Assembly: GCA_021849435.1 (NCBI GenBank)
Contig: JAJZSX010000061.1
Coordinates: 1 to 9,981 of the forward strand
Direction of reading: 5' to 3'
Source of the DNA: Actinomycetes bacterium
Lineage (GTDB): Bacteria; Actinomycetota; Acidimicrobiia; Acidimicrobiales; RAAP-2
Length of the DNA stretch: 9,981 nucleotides
Shown: positions 7,196-9,981 of the stretch, piece by piece
How positions within the stretch are numbered: the stretch's first letter is position 1
Layout of the letters: each line of letters starts with the position of its first letter
Notes under the pieces: generated by a model
What the model was told of the DNA's origin: nothing
Databases searched by the model: none
What the model saw: the letters and a program-made list of their open reading frames with translations, nothing else
Translations under genes and position numbers: made by a program

Positions 7196-7200
7196 TGTCC

Positions 7201-7488
7201 ATGACCGCGGACGTCGCACCACCACCGCTGGACCGTTCAGCCATCTTGCAACTGGTGCAGCGCGAATTGGCGGAGATTCTCGAGAAGCAGCCGAGCGACA
7301 TCTCCGAGGACGCGAACTTCAGTGACCTGGGTGCCGATTCGCTGGCGCTGATCGAGCTGGTCGAGGCGCTCGAGGAGCACCTCGGCCAACAGGTGGCGGG
7401 GTTCCACATCGACGACGAGGATCTCGAGGGCCTGGCCTCGGTCCGCGACGCGGTCGAGTACGTGGCGGCGAAATTACAAGTCTCCTAG
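7201..7488 (+). CDS. acpP: Acyl carrier protein
   Basis: A 95-residue acidic helical carrier that holds growing acyl chains during fatty acid synthesis and donates them to PlsX. Its phosphopantetheine attachment site is Ser47 in GADSLALIELVEALEE, the standard DSL motif at the start of helix II. Upstream are the usual ISEDANFSDLG and downstream the FHIDDEDLEGLASVRDAVEYV recognition and helix IV segments. It has about 12 extra N-terminal residues (a Pro-rich TADVAPPPLDR) compared with the E. coli protein (78 aa). The start is set by AAAGGAG at 7189-7195. It lies 65 nt after plsX and 14 nt before rnc, the common plsX-acpP-rnc order. A candidate promoter upstream could let acpP be expressed more strongly than plsX. 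A specialised carrier is possible but unlikely given this context. Confidence 0.94.
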   Translation: MTADVAPPPLDRSAILQLVQRELAEILEKQPSDISEDANFSDLGADSLALIELVEALEEHLGQQVAGFHIDDEDLEGLASVRDAVEYVAAKLQVS

Positions 7489-7490
7489 CG

Positions 7491-7494
7491 GAGT
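7491..7494 (+). promoter_or_regulatory. Shine-Dalgarno supporting the rnc TTG start
   Basis: GGAG lies 8 nt before TTG 7503, just after the acpP stop. No ATG or GTG lies in frame between it and the conserved region, so TTG is the credible start. Confidence 0.6.
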
Positions 7495-7502
7495 CTGGCC
7501 AG

Positions 7503-8183
7503 TTGCCCTCATCACGAGACGCACTGGCGCAGCGCCTGGGACTGCGCGACGACAGCGCAGTGCTGCTCGTGGCGCTCACCCACTCGAGTTACGCCGCGGA
7601 GCACGCGTGCGCGTCCAACGAGCGTCTCGAGTTCCTCGGTGACGCGGTGGTCGACCTGGCCATCGCCGACCTGATCGTGACGGCGTACCCGGCGCTGGAC
7701 GAGGGCTCGGGCTCGCTCGTGCGCTCGCGCGTGGTCAACGAGGAGGCGCTCGCCGAGGCCGCGACGCGCCTCGAGCTCGCCCGATACCTGCGCGTCGGGC
7801 GCGGCGAGATCAAGTCCCGCGGACTGCAGCGCCCCTCGATGCTCGCCGACGCCTTCGAGGCCGTCGTGGCGGCGATCTACCTCGAGCGCGGCTACGATGT
7901 CGCCCGGGACTTCGTCCAGGAGATCCTCGGCGCGGAGGTGGCCAACGCCGCGCGCGAGCCCGACGAAGTGGACCCCAAGACCCGGCTGCGCCAGTGGGCC
8001 GAGGCGAACGGACTGGGCACCCCGACGTACTCGACCAGTGCCAGCGGGCCAGCGCACGCCACGACCTTCGAGGCGACGGTGCTCGTCGACGGCGCCACGC
8101 GCGGGGTCGGCCACGGCCGGTCCAAGAAGAGTGCTGAGTCCGAGGCCGCGCGCGCGGCGTGGGAGGGTCGAGGCGATGCCTGA
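7503..8183 (+). CDS. rnc: Ribonuclease III
   Basis: A 226-residue double-stranded RNA endonuclease that processes the rRNA precursor and structured mRNAs. The catalytic domain has the signature NERLEFLGDAVVD (residues 39-51), with Glu43 and Asp47 as metal ligands. The second acidic pair is Asp116 and Glu119 in LADAFEAVVAAIYLERG. The C-terminal double-stranded RNA-binding domain starts at about DPKTRLRQWAE and ends with GHGRSKKSAESEAARAAWE. Length and domain order are standard. Starts at TTG 7503 with GGAG 8 nt upstream. Its 3' end overlaps mutM by 8 nt. A substrate pathway is implied by the nearby ribosome genes rpmF, yceD and rsmD. Confidence 0.97.
   Translation: MPSSRDALAQRLGLRDDSAVLLVALTHSSYAAEHACASNERLEFLGDAVVDLAIADLIVTAYPALDEGSGSLVRSRVVNEEALAEAATRLELARYLRVGRGEIKSRGLQRPSMLADAFEAVVAAIYLERGYDVARDFVQEILGAEVANAAREPDEVDPKTRLRQWAEANGLGTPTYSTSASGPAHATTFEATVLVDGATRGVGHGRSKKSAESEAARAAWEGRGDA
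8162..8167 (+). promoter_or_regulatory. Shine-Dalgarno deciding the mutM start
   Basis: GGAGGG within the end of rnc lies 8 nt before ATG 8176. It supports that start over the long upstream open frame that begins at 7897 and overlaps rnc. Confidence 0.7.
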
Positions 8184-9078
8184 ACTACCCGAGGTGGAGA
8201 CCGTGCGGGCCTCGCTCGCGCGTGACCTCATTGGCAAGAAGATCAAGTCGGCCATGGTCACCAACGGGCGGGTCGTTCGCCGCCACAAGTCCGCCAAGGA
8301 CTTTCGCGCGCTCATCGAGGGGCGAACCGTGAAGTCGGCCGAGCGATTGGGCAAGTACCTCGTCTTCGCCCTGGACAACGGCCACCACCTGGTTGTGCAC
8401 CTGGGCATGTCGAGTCAACTGCTGCGCGCGAAGAACCCGAAGGTCCCCAAGCCCAAGCACACCCACGTCGACTTCACCCTCAGCCCCGCGGGCGAGTTGC
8501 GCTACGTCGACCCGCGCACCTTCGGCGAGCTCTTCGTGTCCCAGCCACCCGAGGACGGCGCGAGCGTCGAGATCTCCAAGTTCGCCCGCCTCGCCATGGG
8601 TGGCGACGGCCTGGGCCTGCGCAAGCGCGTGCCCGAGCTCGCGCACCTAGGCATCGACCCGCTCGAGGACCAGCTGGGCTGGGACCGCTTCGCGGCGATC
8701 CTGCGCAGCCGCACCACGCCGCTGAAGGTCGTACTCACCGATCAGGAGATCATCGCCGGACTGGGCAACATCTACGCTGACGAGGTGCTGTTCACCGCCG
8801 GACTGCGCTACGACCGGGCGGCCGACTCCCTGTCCACGATCGAGATCCGCCGGCTCCACCGGTCGATCACCGAGGTCCTGACCGAAGCCATCAAGTACGG
8901 GGGCTCGACCCTCGCCGATGAGCAGTTCGTCGACCCCGACGGCAAGCCCGGGACCTTTCAGAACTACCACCAGGTCTACGGTCGCGAGGGCCAGGCGTGC
9001 TTGCAGTGCCGACGGCTCATCGAGCGCACCGTTGTGCGCGGCCGGGCGACCTTCTACTGCCCGAACTGCCAGGCCTAG
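8176..9078 (+). CDS. mutM: Formamidopyrimidine-DNA glycosylase MutM (Fpg)
   Basis: A 300-residue bifunctional glycosylase/AP lyase that removes 8-oxoguanine and formamidopyrimidines from DNA. After removal of the initiator Met, the N-terminus is PELPEVETVR, giving the catalytic N-terminal Pro and the following Glu. The GKYLVF segment carries the conserved beta-hairpin Lys. The helix-two-turn-helix region contains VLTDQEIIAGLGNIYADEVLF. The C-terminal zinc finger has Cys275, Cys278, Cys295 and Cys298, with the conserved Arg in GRATFYCPNCQ. All key residues are present, so it should be Fpg rather than a catalytically altered Nei2-type relative. ATG 8176 is fixed by the MPELPEVE terminus. It overlaps rnc by 8 nt and precedes smc by 38 nt. 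Confidence 0.97.
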   Translation: MPELPEVETVRASLARDLIGKKIKSAMVTNGRVVRRHKSAKDFRALIEGRTVKSAERLGKYLVFALDNGHHLVVHLGMSSQLLRAKNPKVPKPKHTHVDFTLSPAGELRYVDPRTFGELFVSQPPEDGASVEISKFARLAMGGDGLGLRKRVPELAHLGIDPLEDQLGWDRFAAILRSRTTPLKVVLTDQEIIAGLGNIYADEVLFTAGLRYDRAADSLSTIEIRRLHRSITEVLTEAIKYGGSTLADEQFVDPDGKPGTFQNYHQVYGREGQACLQCRRLIERTVVRGRATFYCPNCQA

Positions 9079-9104
9079 GGCCCGGCGGTGCGCTCGAAGG
9101 TTGG

Positions 9105-9116
9105 TAGCGTCTACGC
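9105..9116 (+). promoter_or_regulatory. Candidate -10 element of a leaderless smc promoter
   Basis: TAGCGT at 9105-9110 fits TAnnnT and is separated by 6 nt from the GTG start of smc, the spacing expected for a leaderless transcript. The nearest purine-rich stretch (GAAGG, 9096-9100) is 16 nt away, too far for a Shine-Dalgarno site. The box sits in a small GTAG-CGT-CTAC dyad (9104-9114). No clear -35 box. Confidence 0.4.
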
Positions 9117-9981
9117 GTGTTTCTAAAGCGACTGACCATGAAGGGCTTCAAGTCCTTCGCCGACAACACCGTGCTGGAGTTCGAACCCGGTGTGACCGCG
9201 GTCGTCGGACCGAACGGATCGGGTAAGTCCAACGTCGTCGACGCCGTCACGTGGGTCCTCGGCGCCCAGAGCACGCGGGCGCTGCGCAGCGCAAAGATGG
9301 ACGACGTCATCTTCGCCGGGACGGCCAACCGCGCCGCCCTGGGTCGGGCCGAGGTGTCGCTCACCCTCGACAACGCCTCGGGCCGTCTGCCCGTGGACGG
9401 GGCTGAGGTCACGATCTCGCGGACCCTGTTTCGAAACGGTGACTCCGAGTACGCGATCAACGGCACCGTCTGTCGGCTGCTCGACGTCCAAGAGTTGCTC
9501 GGCGACTCGGGTGTCGGTCGCCAGCAGCACATGATCATCGGCCAGGGCCAGCTCGACTCGATCCTGAACTCGAGCTCGGAGAACCGGCGCGCGGTGATCG
9601 AGGAGGCGGCCGGGGTGCTCAAGCATCGGCGCCGCAAGGAGCGCGCCGAGCGACGGCTCTCCCAGACCCAGGAGAACCTCGAGCGCCTGGGCGATCTCGT
9701 GCGCGAGGTTCGCCGTCAGATGCGTCCCTTAGAGCGTCAGGCGGCCTCCGCGCGCAGCTACGCCGACGTCGAACGCGAGCTGCGCGACGCGCGCCGTGCC
9801 CTGTTCGCCCAGCGCCTCGAAGCCTTCGGCCGACGCGCGCTCGAGATCGACGCGGGACTCGCCGAGGCCAAGCGCGACGAGGAGACGGTTCGTCGTGAGA
9901 TGGTCGTCCTCGACGCTCAGGCCACGGCGACCGCCGCCGAGATGGCGAGCCGGCGCGAGGAGCTGTTGGCTTCAACGCTCG
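9117..9981 (+). CDS. smc: Chromosome segregation protein SMC, 3' end cut off by window
   Basis: The first 288 codons of a protein normally about 1,150-1,200 residues long. SMC is the ATPase core of the SMC-ScpAB condensin, which extrudes DNA loops and aligns chromosome arms from the origin. The N-terminus [17 protein letters not shown] is canonical. Walker A GPNGSGKS is at residues 31-38, followed by [21 protein letters not shown], the Q-loop [12 protein letters not shown], and [25 protein letters not shown], which leads into the start of the coiled coil. The usual WVLGEQ reads WVLGAQ here. GTG 9117 gives the family N-terminus; the in-frame ATG 9138 would remove LKRLT. The frame remains open to the window edge, so the truncation is only the boundary. 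Confidence 0.96.
   Translation, partial: MFLKRLTMKGFKSFADNTVLEFEPGVTAVVGPNGSGKSNVVDAVTWVLGAQSTRALRSAKMDDVIFAGTANRAALGRAEVSLTLDNASGRLPVDGAEVTISRTLFRNGDSEYAINGTVCRLLDVQELLGDSGVGRQQHMIIGQGQLDSILNSSSENRRAVIEEAAGVLKHRRRKERAERRLSQTQENLERLGDLVREVRRQMRPLERQAASARSYADVERELRDARRALFAQRLEAFGRRALEIDAGLAEAKRDEETVRREMVVLDAQATATAAEMASRREELLASTL

Noticed and set aside
6152..7225. 357-codon open frame on the - strand opposite plsX
   Set aside because: Fully covered by plsX and the acpP leader; composition is that of an antisense shadow with no family motif.
7897..8175. N-terminal extension that would make MutM 393 residues long
   Set aside because: MutM needs a free N-terminal Pro after the initiator Met. Only ATG 8176 provides it, and the extension is a shadow of rnc.
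7512..8408. 298-codon open frame on the - strand opposite rnc and mutM
   Set aside because: It spans two well-identified genes, is Arg-rich and has no domain signature.
9071..9090. Palindromic GC-rich sequence after mutM as a terminator
   Set aside because: CCTAGG and GGGCCC are short self-complementary sites with no real stem-loop and no T-run, so they do not make a terminator.

Overview
The window is a GC-rich block (roughly two thirds G+C by eye) in which every gene lies on the + strand. It is ordinary core-genome DNA from a high-GC actinobacterium. The gene order (fakA-like, recG, rsmD, coaD, sepIVA-like, DUF177/yceD, rpmF, plsX, acpP, rnc, mutM, smc) and the heavy use of GTG and TTG starts fit a deep-branching actinobacterium. 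The retention of plsX and the style of the SMC and FakA proteins suggest the Acidimicrobiia. That placement is inference from gene content and remembered family sequences, not a tree.

Layout. Bases 1-1540 hold the 3' part of a DAK2-domain fatty-acid-kinase-like gene, which overlaps recG (1537-3735) by 4 nt. After a 19-nt gap that looks like a leaderless promoter come rsmD (3755-4282), coaD (4279-4764) and a SepIVA/DivIVA-like coiled-coil gene (4761-5390), chained by 4-nt ATGA or GTGA overlaps. DUF177/yceD (5395-5946), the short rpmF (5980-6159) and plsX (6161-7135) follow with little spacing. A 65-nt gap with a candidate promoter precedes acpP (7201-7488), then rnc (7503-8183) and mutM (8176-9078). 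A second leaderless-type promoter leads into smc (9117 to the window edge, truncated). There is no gene-free stretch longer than 65 nt, and I saw no tRNA, rRNA, CRISPR array, insertion sequence or clear terminator.

How the genes work together. FakA-like kinase, PlsX and ACP all concern acyl-phosphate and acyl-ACP at the entry to phospholipid synthesis. CoaD makes the CoA precursor that also supplies the ACP prosthetic group. RsmD, DUF177, bL32 and RNase III concern ribosome and rRNA maturation. RecG and MutM are DNA repair enzymes, and SMC and the SepIVA-like protein serve chromosome segregation and septation.

I found no previously undescribed system. The points most worth a second look are the compact SepIVA-like protein with a different tail, two matching TAGCnT-N6-GTG leaderless promoters, an apparent loss of the metal-site Cys in the FakA middle domain, and the coexistence of FakA-like and PlsX genes in an actinobacterial cluster.
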